Both the position numbers and the translations under genes were made by a program. Of a stretch of 64,000 nt of DNA, positions 36,849 through 46,000 are shown piece by piece. Source of the DNA: Agrobacterium tumefaciens str. B6 (GTDB taxonomy: Bacteria; Pseudomonadota; Alphaproteobacteria; Rhizobiales; Rhizobiaceae); assembly GCF_001541315.1 (NCBI RefSeq), contig NZ_LMVK01000045.1, forward strand, positions 124,001-188,000. The letters run 5' to 3'. A model generated the notes under the pieces. That model was not told the DNA's origin and did no database searches. It saw only the letters and a list, made by a program, of their open reading frames with translations. Positions within the stretch are counted from its first letter, which is position 1. Every line of letters starts with the position of its first letter.

Positions 36849-38633
36849 ATGAGCGACGACAAGACACCCGTGCGGCGGCTGCGATCCCAGGACTGGTTCG
36901 ACAACCCTGACCATCTCGACATGACGGCGCTCTATCTGGAGCGCTTCATGAATTATGGCGTGACGCCGGAAGAGCTGCGTTCCGGCAAGCCGGTCATCGG
37001 CATCGCGCAGAGCGGCAGCGACCTGACGCCCTGCAACCGCGTCCATGTCGAACTGGTCAAGCGGGTGCGCGATGGTATCCGTGATGCGGGCGGTATCCCC
37101 ATCGAGTTTCCGACCCATCCGATGTTCGAAAACTGCAAGCGACCGACAGCGGCGCTTGACCGCAATCTTGCCTATCTCAGCCTGGTGGAAGTGCTTTACG
37201 GTTATCCGCTCGATGGCGTCGTGTTGACCACGGGCTGCGACAAGACCACGCCTTCGGCGCTGATGGCGGCAAGCACGGTTGATATTCCGGCTATCGTCTT
37301 ATCCGGCGGGCCGATGCTCGACGGGTACCATGACGGCGATCTGGTTGGTTCCGGCACGGTCATCTGGCGCATGCGCCGCAAATATGGCGCCGGCGAAATC
37401 ACCCGCGAGGAATTCCTGCAGGCGGCGTTGGAATCCGCTCCGTCGGTTGGCCACTGCAACACCATGGGCACGGCCTCTACCATGAATGCCATTGCCGAAG
37501 CACTCGGCATGTCGCTGACCGGCTGCGGCGCAATCCCGGCCGCTTACCGCGAACGCGGCCAGATGGCCTATCGCACCGGCCGCCGCGCCGTCGAACTGGT
37601 TGTCGAGAATATCAAGCCCTCCGACATCATGACGCGCGAGGCGTTCCTGAACGCGATCCGCGTCAATTCGGCAATTGGCGGTTCCACCAATGCTCAGCCA
37701 CACCTGGCGGCCATGGCCAAACATGCGGGCGTTGAACTCCGTGAAGAGGACTGGCAGGTCCACGGCTACGACATTCCGCTGCTTGCCAATGTCCAGCCCG
37801 CCGGAAAATGGCTGGGTGAGAAATACCACCGCGCCGGCGGTACGCCCGCCATCATGTGGGAGCTTCTGCAAGCGGGCAAGCTCGAGGGAAGCTGTCCGAC
37901 CGTGACCGGCAAAACGGTGGCGGAAAATCTGGACGGGCGGGAATCGACCGACCGCGACGTGATCCTGCCTTACGATAAGCCGCTGAAGGAACGGGCCGGG
38001 TTCCTCGTCCTCAAGGGCAATCTGTTTGATTTCGCCATCATGAAGACGAGCGTTATCTCGGCGGAATTCCGGCAGCGTTATCTGAGCGAGCCGGGCCGCG
38101 AGGGCATTTTCGAGGGCAAATGTGTGGTGTTCGATGGTTCGGAAGACTATCACGCCCGCATCAATGATCCGTCCCTGGATATCGATGAGCGCACCATCCT
38201 CGTTATTCGCGGAGCGGGACCGCTCGGCGGGCCGGGTTCGGCCGAGGTCGTCAACATGCAGCCGCCGGATGCGCTGCTGAAAAGGGGCATTACCAGCCTG
38301 CCGACGATCGGCGACGGCCGGCAATCGGGAACGGCGGACAGCCCGTCGATCCTCAACGCCTCGCCGGAAAGTGCCGCAGGCGGCGGGCTGGCATGGCTCC
38401 GCACGGGCGATGTGATCCGCATCGACTTCAACAAAGGCGAGTGCAATGCGCTGGTGCCGGATGAGGAGCTTGCGGCCCGCAAGGCTGACGGCATTCCCGC
38501 TGTTCCCGCGGATGCGACGCCCTGGCAGCGCATTTATCGTCAGTCGGTGACCCAGCTTTCGGACGGCGCGGTTCTGGAAGGAGCTGCGGATTTCCGCCGG
38601 ATCGCCGAGAAGATGCCCCGGCACAATCATTGA
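36849..38633 (+). CDS. IlvD/Edd-family aldonate dehydratase, D-xylonate dehydratase (XylD)-like
   Basis: 594 residues. [2Fe-2S] ligands appear at Cys62 ([10 protein letters not shown]), Cys130 (TTGCDKTTP) and Cys203 ([10 protein letters not shown]), each offset by two from the positions I recall for Caulobacter XylD. The N-terminal [20 protein letters not shown] and C-terminal PRHNH are typical of that sugar-acid subgroup rather than IlvD. It dehydrates an aldonate to a 2-keto-3-deoxy acid. D-xylonate is the best guess; L-arabinonate or another pentonate is possible. It is third in the rightward operon, 9 bp after the previous stop, with a terminator following. Confidence 0.87.
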   Translation: MSDDKTPVRRLRSQDWFDNPDHLDMTALYLERFMNYGVTPEELRSGKPVIGIAQSGSDLTPCNRVHVELVKRVRDGIRDAGGIPIEFPTHPMFENCKRPTAALDRNLAYLSLVEVLYGYPLDGVVLTTGCDKTTPSALMAASTVDIPAIVLSGGPMLDGYHDGDLVGSGTVIWRMRRKYGAGEITREEFLQAALESAPSVGHCNTMGTASTMNAIAEALGMSLTGCGAIPAAYRERGQMAYRTGRRAVELVVENIKPSDIMTREAFLNAIRVNSAIGGSTNAQPHLAAMAKHAGVELREEDWQVHGYDIPLLANVQPAGKWLGEKYHRAGGTPAIMWELLQAGKLEGSCPTVTGKTVAENLDGRESTDRDVILPYDKPLKERAGFLVLKGNLFDFAIMKTSVISAEFRQRYLSEPGREGIFEGKCVVFDGSEDYHARINDPSLDIDERTILVIRGAGPLGGPGSAEVVNMQPPDALLKRGITSLPTIGDGRQSGTADSPSILNASPESAAGGGLAWLRTGDVIRIDFNKGECNALVPDEELAARKADGIPAVPADATPWQRIYRQSVTQLSDGAVLEGAADFRRIAEKMPRHNH

Positions 38634-38644
38634 TCGCACCTGAC

Positions 38645-38675
38645 AAAAATCCCCGGCCACGTCCGGGGATTTTTC
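38645..38675 (+). terminator. Terminator of the rightward sugar-acid operon
   Basis: Twelve-bp perfect stem AAAAATCCCCGG/CCGGGGATTTTT with loop CCACGT and a trailing T-run, 11 bp after the xylD-like stop. Confidence 0.92.
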
Positions 38676-38757
38676 CTTTCGGACTGTTTCGCATTTGATT
38701 GCGACCTCCTAATGTATCCGCGAATCCGCGTTACATCCGCATTATCGAGGGCAGGAC

Positions 38758-39732
38758 ATGACAGATATTTCGATGATAGAGGCCGCGCGCGAGCGTATCG
38801 GCAACCATGCGGTGCGGACGCCATTGCTGTCGTCACCTTTTCTGGATGAGATTGCTGGGCGAAAGCTGTTCGTGAAGGCCGAATGCCTGCAGAGGACGGG
38901 TTCCTTCAAGTTTCGCGGCGGCTGGTCGGCCGTCTCCGGCCTGCCGGCGCAGGTGCGCGCCAAGGGCGTGATCGCCTTTTCCTCTGGCAACCATGCGCAG
39001 GGCGTGGCCCTTGCAGCCCGCCTGCACGACGTTCCCGCCGTCATCATCATGCCGTCGGATGCACCGAAGATCAAAATCGACAATACCCGCGCCTATGGCG
39101 CGGAGGTGGTGCTCTACGACCGGGCGAACGAAGATCGCGATGCCATCGGAGATCGCATTTCGCGCGAGCGTGGGCTGACACTGATCAGGCCCTATGACGA
39201 ACCGCTGGTTATTGCCGGGCAGGGGACGGTGGGGCTGGAGATTGCCGAACAGGGCGCGGAGCTGAGTATCTATGCAGCCGAGGTTCTGGTGCCTTGCGGT
39301 GGCGGTGGCCTCACATCCGGCATCTCCCTTGCACTTGCGGCGAAAGCTCAGAACTACAAGGTCAGGACTTCAGAACCGGAGCGGTTCGACGATGTGGCCC
39401 GTTCCCTTGCCTCGGGCAAGATCGAGCGTAACGCCACGACCTCGGGTTCGATCTGCGACGCGATCGTCACGCCACAGCCCGGAAACATTACTTTCCCGAT
39501 CATGGCGGAGCTTTGCGGAAAGGGCATTGCCGTGACCGAGGAGGAAGCGCTGCGGGCGATGGTTCTCGCCTTCAACCGGCTGAAGATCGTCGTCGAGCCC
39601 GGTGGTGCGGTGGCGCTGGCGGCGGCCCTCTTCCACGGCGATGAACTGGAGAGCGAAACGGCGATTGCAGTGGCTTCCGGCGGCAATGTCGATCCTGACA
39701 TCATGGCGGGCGCGCTGTCCCGTTTCGGCTGA
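38758..39732 (+). CDS. PLP-dependent threonine/serine dehydratase or racemase-like enzyme
   Basis: 324 residues, fold type II. The PLP lysine is in QRTGSFKFRGG, the substrate loop is FSSGNHAQGVA, and the phosphate-binding PCGGGGLTSGIS. There is no C-terminal ACT-like regulatory domain, so it is the short catabolic type that includes serine racemase and hydroxyaspartate dehydratase. The exact substrate is not clear. GAGGGCAGG before the ATG. It follows the terminator of the sugar-acid operon, so it probably has its own promoter, and it converges with the LhgO-like gene at 12 bp. Confidence 0.85.
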   Translation: MTDISMIEAARERIGNHAVRTPLLSSPFLDEIAGRKLFVKAECLQRTGSFKFRGGWSAVSGLPAQVRAKGVIAFSSGNHAQGVALAARLHDVPAVIIMPSDAPKIKIDNTRAYGAEVVLYDRANEDRDAIGDRISRERGLTLIRPYDEPLVIAGQGTVGLEIAEQGAELSIYAAEVLVPCGGGGLTSGISLALAAKAQNYKVRTSEPERFDDVARSLASGKIERNATTSGSICDAIVTPQPGNITFPIMAELCGKGIAVTEEEALRAMVLAFNRLKIVVEPGGAVALAAALFHGDELESETAIAVASGGNVDPDIMAGALSRFG

Positions 39733-39744
39733 ATGAGGTTGAGA

Positions 39745-40848
39745 TCAAGCCTCGAGTCGTGCCGCGACCTCGTTGGCAATCGCCAGCGAGGCGGTCAGGC
39801 CGGGGCTTTCTATGCCGAAGAGATTGACGAGGCCGGCAACGCCGTGGGTTTCCGGCCCGTCAATGCGGAAATCCATGGCCGGTTCGTCCGGACCGGAAAT
39901 CTTCGGCCGGATTCCGGAATAGGCCGGAATCAGCGCATGGTCGGGAAGGCCCGGCCAATAACGCCGTATCGCGTCGCCAAAACCCTCCATGCGGCGGGGA
40001 TCAACGGCGTAATCGATGGTGTCCACCCATTCCACATCCGGCCCGAAACGGGCCTGGCCGGCAAGATCGAGAGTGAGATGCACGCCAAGGCCATGGGTGT
40101 GAGGTGCGGGGTAGATCAGCCGTGAAAAGGGCGACTTGCCGGCCAGCGAAAAATAGCTGCCTTTGGCAAAACGCGCTTGCGGGACCAAATCCTCCGACAA
40201 TCCTTCGATCTTTCTTGCCACCATCGGCGCAACAAGTCCGGCGGAATTGACGAGCAGCCGGCATGTCAGGCTTGTGGGCTCCGCGCCGCCGACGTGAACC
40301 CGGAAACCATCGCCGATCACTTCTGCCTTTTCGAAGGGTGCGTTCAGGGCAAGGGCTGCGCCATGATCCTGCGCGTCTCCAAGGAGCGCCAGCATATAAC
40401 CATGGCTGTCGATGATACCGGTCGAGGGCGATGTCAGGGCTGCGACGCAGGTGAGCGCGGGTTCGAGCGAGACTGCCTGTCGCTCATCGATCAGCTCAAG
40501 GTCGTCGCAACCGTTGGCTTTGCCTTTTTCGCGGAGGGCGGTGAGCATGGCCGTCTCTTCATCGCTCGCGGCGACGATGAGTTTGCCGCAGCGGCGATAT
40601 GAGACGCCGTGGCTTTGACAGAAAGCATAGAGTCGCGCCTTGCCTTCCACGCAAAGCCGGGCCTTGAGGCTTCCGGCCGGATAATAGAGCCCGGCGTGAA
40701 TGACTTCGCTGTTGCGGGAGGAAGTGGCCGAGCCGAATTCCTTTTCGCTTTCGAGGATGATGACGGAGAGGCCGCGCATCGCCAGCTCGCGTGCTGTCGC
40801 CAGTCCGATCACCCCGGCTCCGATGATGATGGCGTCGATATCCGTCAT
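39745..40848 (-). CDS. L-2-hydroxyglutarate oxidase-like FAD protein (LhgO/DAO family)
   Basis: 367 residues. N-terminal FAD motif [17 protein letters not shown], then [24 protein letters not shown], a signature of LhgO/L2HGDH rather than glycine oxidase. C-terminal [11 protein letters not shown] and [20 protein letters not shown] complete the DAO fold. It probably oxidises L-2-hydroxyglutarate or a related 2-hydroxy acid to the keto acid, passing electrons to quinone or oxygen. GGAAAAG precedes the ATG at 40848. Its proximity to the sugar-acid cluster hints at a link through 2-oxoglutarate, but this is inference. Confidence 0.85.
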   Translation of the reverse strand: MTDIDAIIIGAGVIGLATARELAMRGLSVIILESEKEFGSATSSRNSEVIHAGLYYPAGSLKARLCVEGKARLYAFCQSHGVSYRRCGKLIVAASDEETAMLTALREKGKANGCDDLELIDERQAVSLEPALTCVAALTSPSTGIIDSHGYMLALLGDAQDHGAALALNAPFEKAEVIGDGFRVHVGGAEPTSLTCRLLVNSAGLVAPMVARKIEGLSEDLVPQARFAKGSYFSLAGKSPFSRLIYPAPHTHGLGVHLTLDLAGQARFGPDVEWVDTIDYAVDPRRMEGFGDAIRRYWPGLPDHALIPAYSGIRPKISGPDEPAMDFRIDGPETHGVAGLVNLFGIESPGLTASLAIANEVAARLEA

Positions 40849-41077
40849 GGTCTTTTCCGTGCCCGCCGCTGGTTTTGAACGGAAATGCCCTCCAGCGCGT
40901 TGATCCCGGGCAATGGGTAGATTGATGCTTGCCGGTGGGCAAGTCGCAATCCGTATTTTTCCCGATGCGCCAATCTTATGGAATTTTATCTCTACTGAAA
41001 CAGTGGGGAATAAAGCTATTCTCTACGTGAAATAAGCAATGCCCGCTTTGAAGGGCCGAGCAGGAAGGGAGTGCACA

Positions 41078-41221
41078 ATGTCTTATTCCAAGGCAGGAAA
41101 AGTGAAAGACTTTGTCTCGCAGCCCCAGTCGCCGCGTAACTGGAAAGATTCGGTTCATGCGGCTCTTGTCGGCGTCTGCGTGGCGTTTGTCGCTGCCGTC
41201 ATATTCGGTCTCGTTCCCTGA
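41078..41221 (+). CDS. Small single-span membrane protein, function unknown
   Basis: 47 residues: a polar, basic N-terminus (YSKAGKVKDF, then SPRNWKDSVHA) and one hydrophobic helix at about 27-45 ending FGLVP. GGAAGGGAG precedes the ATG at 41078 and a perfect terminator follows 35 bp after the stop, which supports it as a real single-gene unit. The longer ORF start at 41039 lacks a ribosome site. I do not recognise a family; the size is reminiscent of accessory subunits of respiratory complexes, but nothing proves that. Confidence 0.6.
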   Translation: MSYSKAGKVKDFVSQPQSPRNWKDSVHAALVGVCVAFVAAVIFGLVP

Positions 41222-41255
41222 TCCTCCCGACTTTCTCATCAGGGTATTTGAGAAC

Positions 41256-41288
41256 AAAAGGCCGGTCGCTCCTCCGACCGGCCTTTTT
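41256..41288. terminator. Bidirectional terminator between small membrane protein and amidohydrolase genes
   Basis: Thirteen-bp perfect stem AAAAGGCCGGTCG/CGACCGGCCTTTT with 6-base loop, T-rich on both strands, between convergent genes. Confidence 0.92.
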
Positions 41289-41297
41289 CATGTCCAT

Positions 41298-42476
41298 TCA
41301 TGCCTTCAGGTAATCCTCGGCCAGATCAACCCAGAAAGCGGTTCCGATCGGCAGGATATCGTCGTTGAAATCGAATTTCGGATGGTGCAGCGGCGGGTCG
41401 TTGTCGGTGCGCGCGGTGCCGAGGAAAAAATAACAGCCGGGCCGCTTCTCCAGCATATAGGCGAAGTCTTCCGCGCCCATCGACGGGCGCTGCATCTCAG
41501 CCACCCTTTCAGTTCCGGCAAAGCGGCGGGCGAGATCGGCGACATAATCCGTTTCCGCCTTGTGGTTGACCGTTGCGTTATACCCGCGCTCGTAATCGAT
41601 GGTGACGCTCATGCCATAGCTGGCCGCCTGGCCTTCGGCTATCGCCCGGATGCGCTTTTCCAGCTCATCGCGCACGCCCGGATCGAAGGAGCGGATGGTC
41701 AGCAGCATTTCCGCCGTCTCGGGAATCACATTGCTGGCAGCACCCGCATGGAACGCGCCAACGGTGACGACCGCCGACAATTGCGGATGGATATTGCGGG
41801 ATACCACCGTCTGCAAGGCCATGATGATGCTCGCGCCGGCAACGATGGGGTCGGCCGCGTCCTGCGGCTCGGCGCCGTGGCCGCCGTAACCGTTGACGGT
41901 GATCTTGCACTCGTCGACAGCGGCGAGAATCGGCCCCTCGCGCAGCACGAATTGCCCGAAGGGCAGGCCGGGATCGTTATGCAGGGCAAAAACCGCATCG
42001 CAGGGAAAACGTTCGAATAGCCCGTCCTCGATCATGATTCTGGCGCCGCCGAAATTTTCTTCCGCCGGCTGGAAGATCAGATGCAGGGTTCCATCGAAAT
42101 TCTTGCGCTCAGCGATGATCTTTGCCGCGCCGAGCAGCATGGCGGTGTGGCCATCGTGGCCGCAGGCATGCATCACGCCCTGATTGGCGCTTGCATAATC
42201 CGCCCCCGTCTCTTCGTGGATCGGCAGGGCGTCGATATCGGCGCGGATGCCGAGCGTGCGTGTGCTGTCGCCATTGCGCAGAGTGGCGACGATACCGGTG
42301 CCGGCGAGCCCGCGCGTCACCTCATAACCCATTTCCACCAATTGCCCGGCAATGAAGTCCGAGGTTTTGAACTCCAAAAGACCGATTTCCGGATTGCGGT
42401 GCAGGTGGCGGCGTATGGCCACCACATCTGGCATATGGTTGGCAAAGGATGCGATATTCGCGGTCTGTTTCGTCAT
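41298..42476 (-). CDS. M20-family amidohydrolase (hippurate hydrolase-like)
   Basis: 392 residues. Metal-binding motif MHACGHDGHTAMLLG, catalytic Glu pair in FQPAEENFGG, and a C-terminal metal ligand in SMGAEDFAYML, as in the HipO/N-acyl-amino-acid amidohydrolase group. The dimerisation domain spans about 185-295. It removes an acyl group from an N-acyl amino acid; the substrate cannot be predicted. The ATG at 42476 has GGGA upstream and family N-terminal spacing; a longer ORF to 42536 exists. It faces away from chvB. Confidence 0.85.
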   Translation of the reverse strand: MTKQTANIASFANHMPDVVAIRRHLHRNPEIGLLEFKTSDFIAGQLVEMGYEVTRGLAGTGIVATLRNGDSTRTLGIRADIDALPIHEETGADYASANQGVMHACGHDGHTAMLLGAAKIIAERKNFDGTLHLIFQPAEENFGGARIMIEDGLFERFPCDAVFALHNDPGLPFGQFVLREGPILAAVDECKITVNGYGGHGAEPQDAADPIVAGASIIMALQTVVSRNIHPQLSAVVTVGAFHAGAASNVIPETAEMLLTIRSFDPGVRDELEKRIRAIAEGQAASYGMSVTIDYERGYNATVNHKAETDYVADLARRFAGTERVAEMQRPSMGAEDFAYMLEKRPGCYFFLGTARTDNDPPLHHPKFDFNDDILPIGTAFWVDLAEDYLKA

Positions 42477-43052
42477 TTTCAGAATCCCGGGTTTGGCCGT
42501 TTTTTCCGGCGTCTTTCCCAAGGGACATATCAGCATATTTATGTATTCTAAAGTGTCGTTATCGGCGCGGAAATGGCCTGAAATTCAGCGCTTGCATCGT
42601 GCCGCGACAGGTGGCATGGAACTATTGACGTCCTGGGGCATTAGCTTCTTTCGGATGTAGCGCGGGCAGTCTCGGTTCCGCGTTGCCCTTCAGGTTGTCA
42701 ACGGGGGATTATCGACGTTGCGCGAACAATTTTCGCCGTCGGGGAGGGTGCGAAATTCGGTCGGAACGGCATTGCCGGGCCGCAGGATGCCATTTTCTTC
42801 CTGTTATCGAAAATCTCCTGTCCGCACCGATCTGCGGTTTTCCGATCGTATCGGAATAATTTCACTGCAACATGCTGCACCTGCGGATACCACCCGCCTG
42901 ACGATTCGTTCCGCACGGCGTCCGGTCCGGTTCACCGAAGGTTCAGGATAAGTCATAAATATAGCGTGGCCTGATTTTCGTATGTGTTCCCGCCATGGAC
43001 GAAATGCCGGTCAAGTCGAACAAGTTTCCCTAAAGTTCAGAATACGAGCCCG
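42477..43052. other. Intergenic region upstream of chvB
   Basis: 576 bp with no supportable gene. It contains a perfect inverted repeat at 42840-42856 and an AT-rich patch (TAAATATAG near 42956) that could be a -10 region, but no convincing promoter pair. It must carry the divergent promoters for the amidohydrolase and chvB. Confidence 0.5.
42840..42856. repeat. Perfect inverted repeat TTCCGAT-CGT-ATCGGAA upstream of chvB
   Basis: Seven-bp arms with 3-base spacer, about 200 bp before the chvB ATG. Short spacing and perfect symmetry suit a dimeric regulator site. Regulator unknown. Confidence 0.45.
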
Positions 43053-46000
43053 ATGTCATTTCATATTACCCCGACCGCCGCCGCCCGTGATTCCGAGACG
43101 AAGCAGATCGATCATAACGATTCGATCCGCGCGTCCTATATGACGGTCGAGGAACTGCATGATGCGGGCGCCGCGCTTTCGCGCGATGGCGCCGACAGCC
43201 TTCCCGGCTTCATGGAGTTCGATTTCTTCGAACGTCATCGTGAGAACGAGAAGGAAATTCTGCGGGTCTACCGCACAACGGCGGTCGACGCGGAAAATGG
43301 CGCGACGATAACGCCGGCGGCGGAATGGCTGCTCGACAATCACTACGTCATCGAAGAGGCGATCCAGGAAGTCCGCCGCGATTTTCCGCGCAAGTTCTAT
43401 CGCCAGCTGCCGACGATGACGGTGGGCGGGGTGACGATCCCGCGGGTCATGGCGCTCGGCTGGCTTTATGTCGCCCATACCCACAGCACGGTTTCGCGCG
43501 AGAACATGACGGCGCTGGTGGATGGCTACCAGACCTCAAAGACGCTGCAGATCGGTGAATTGTGGGCGCTGCCGTTGATCATTCGTTTTGTCCTCATCGA
43601 AAATCTTCGCCGCATCTCCATCCGTGTGGAGCGTTCGCGCCGCATGCGCCAGAAGGCGAACGAGGTCGTTGACGAGATCATTCGTCTCAACGATGCGGAA
43701 GCCTCCGCGGCCCTTTTGAAGCAGGTCGATACGCTGGTCGACGACCCAACGTTCGCAACGCAATTCCTTTATCGTCTCCGCAACGGCTCCCAGACATCGG
43801 GTTTTGCGGTGGCATGGCTCGAAGAGCGCCTGCATGCTGCCGGCACGGACGCCGAAAACGTCATGATGTCGGAACATAACCGTCTTGCATCCGGCAACGT
43901 GACGATGGGCAACATCGTCAAGAGCCTGCGCGAAATCGACGATACCGAATGGTCGGTGTGGTTCGAGGAAGTCAGCCACATCGACAAGGTTCTGCGCGAA
44001 GAGACCGATTACGAAACGCTCGATTTCGGTTCGCGAAACACCTACCGCAATACTATCGAACTTCTGGCGCGCCGTTCTCCCAAGACTGAAGTTGAGGTTG
44101 CGCGTGCCGCTGTCGAAATGGCGCGCGCCGATACGCCTGTGGAGGCGGACGAGACACATCCCGTCAATGTCGGCTCCGTGCTCGTGGGCCAGCGTCGTTT
44201 CGAACTTGAGAAGGCGCTGGGTTACCGGCCTTTGGTGTCGCAGCGTATCGTCCGGGCGATGCGCAAGTTCAACTGGCTTGCGATTGCGGCGCCGGTGTTT
44301 CTAATCACCGCGCTCGCCATGCTCGCCGTTGGCTGGTTCCTGGCGCAGGCGGGCATGCCCTGGTATGTGGTGACCGCCTTCCTGCTGATGTTCGCATTGC
44401 CGGCATCCGAGGGCGCGACCGGCCTCTTCAACACGCTCGTCACCTTCTTTGTGAAGCCGTTCCGGCTGGTCGGATACGAGTTCAAGAACGGCATTCCGCA
44501 GGACGCCCGCACGCTGGTTGCCGTGCCCTGCATGCTGACCAGCCGCGACAGTGTCGATGAGATGATGCGCAATATCGAGGTGCATTATCTCGCCAATCCG
44601 CATGGCGAGATCTATTTCTCGCTGGTGAGCGACTGGCGCGATGCGCAGTATGAACAGTCCGACGATGACCTCGAAATTCTCGACTATGCCAAGCGTGAGC
44701 TTGCGGCGCTGAACAGCCGTTATGCCTTTGACGGCAAGACGCGCTTTTACCTGTTGCACCGCCGCCGCATCTACAATTCGGCTGAAGGCTGCTGGATGGG
44801 CTGGGAGCGCAAGCGCGGCAAGCTGCATGAGCTGAACATGCTGCTGCGCGGCGACAAGGATACGACGTTCCTCGGCGGCGCCAACGTCGTGCCGGAGGGC
44901 GTGAAATACGTCATGACGCTGGATGCCGATACGCGCCTGATGCGCGATGCGGTGACCAAGCTCGTCGGCAAGATGCACCACCCGATCAATCGTCCGGTGA
45001 TCGACCCGGTGTCCGGACGGGTTGTCGAAGGCTACGGGCTGCTGCAGCCGCGCGTAACGCCCTCGCTCACCACCGGCAAGGACGCATCCGTTTTCCAGCG
45101 GGTCTTCTCGATCAACCGCGGTATCGATCCTTACGTCTTCACCGTTTCCGACGTCTATCAGGACCTGACGTCCGAGGGCACCTTCACCGGCAAGGGCCTT
45201 TACGATGTGGATGCCTTTGAGGCGGCGCTGAAGGGCCGGATCGAGGAAAACTCCATTCTCAGCCACGATCTGCTCGAAGGCTCCTTCGCGCGCTGCGCGC
45301 TGGTGACCGACGTGGAACTGGTCGAGGATTTCCCGACCCGCTATGAGGTTGAAGTCTCGCGCCAGCATCGCTGGGCGCGTGGCGACTGGCAGCTTCTGCC
45401 CTTTATCCTCGATCGTGCCCGTGGCGTTACCGCGATCGGCCGCTGGAAGATGGTCGATAACCTGCGTCGCTCGCTGACGCCGATCGCCTGGTTCTTTGCC
45501 TCGATCCTCGGCTGGTATTTCATGGATCCGCTCGGTGCGCTGATCTGGCAGATCCTGCTGATCTTCTCGCTGTTCGTAGCCCCCACGCTTTCCCTGCTCT
45601 CCGGTCTCGTGCCGCGCTCCACCGATATCGTGCCGCAGGCGCATTTCCACACCATCTGGTCGGAAATCCGCGCGACCAACGCACAGGTGGCGCTGCGCAT
45701 CGTCTTCATCGCCGATGCCGCCTGCATGATGACCGACGCGATTGCCCGCTCGCTTTACCGCCTGCTCGTCAGCCACAAGCTGATGCTGGAATGGCGTACC
45801 GCCGCCAGCATGCAGTCGAGCGCGCAGGGCAGCATCATCGATTATTATCGACAGATGTGGCATGCGCCCGTAGTGGCGATGCTCGGCCTGCTGTTCGCGG
45901 CGCTGCCGGGTGACAATGCCTTCCTGATCGGCATTCCCTTCACGCTTCTCTGGGTTCTGTCGCCTGCCGTTGCCTGGTATGTCAGCCAGTCGGCTGAAAC

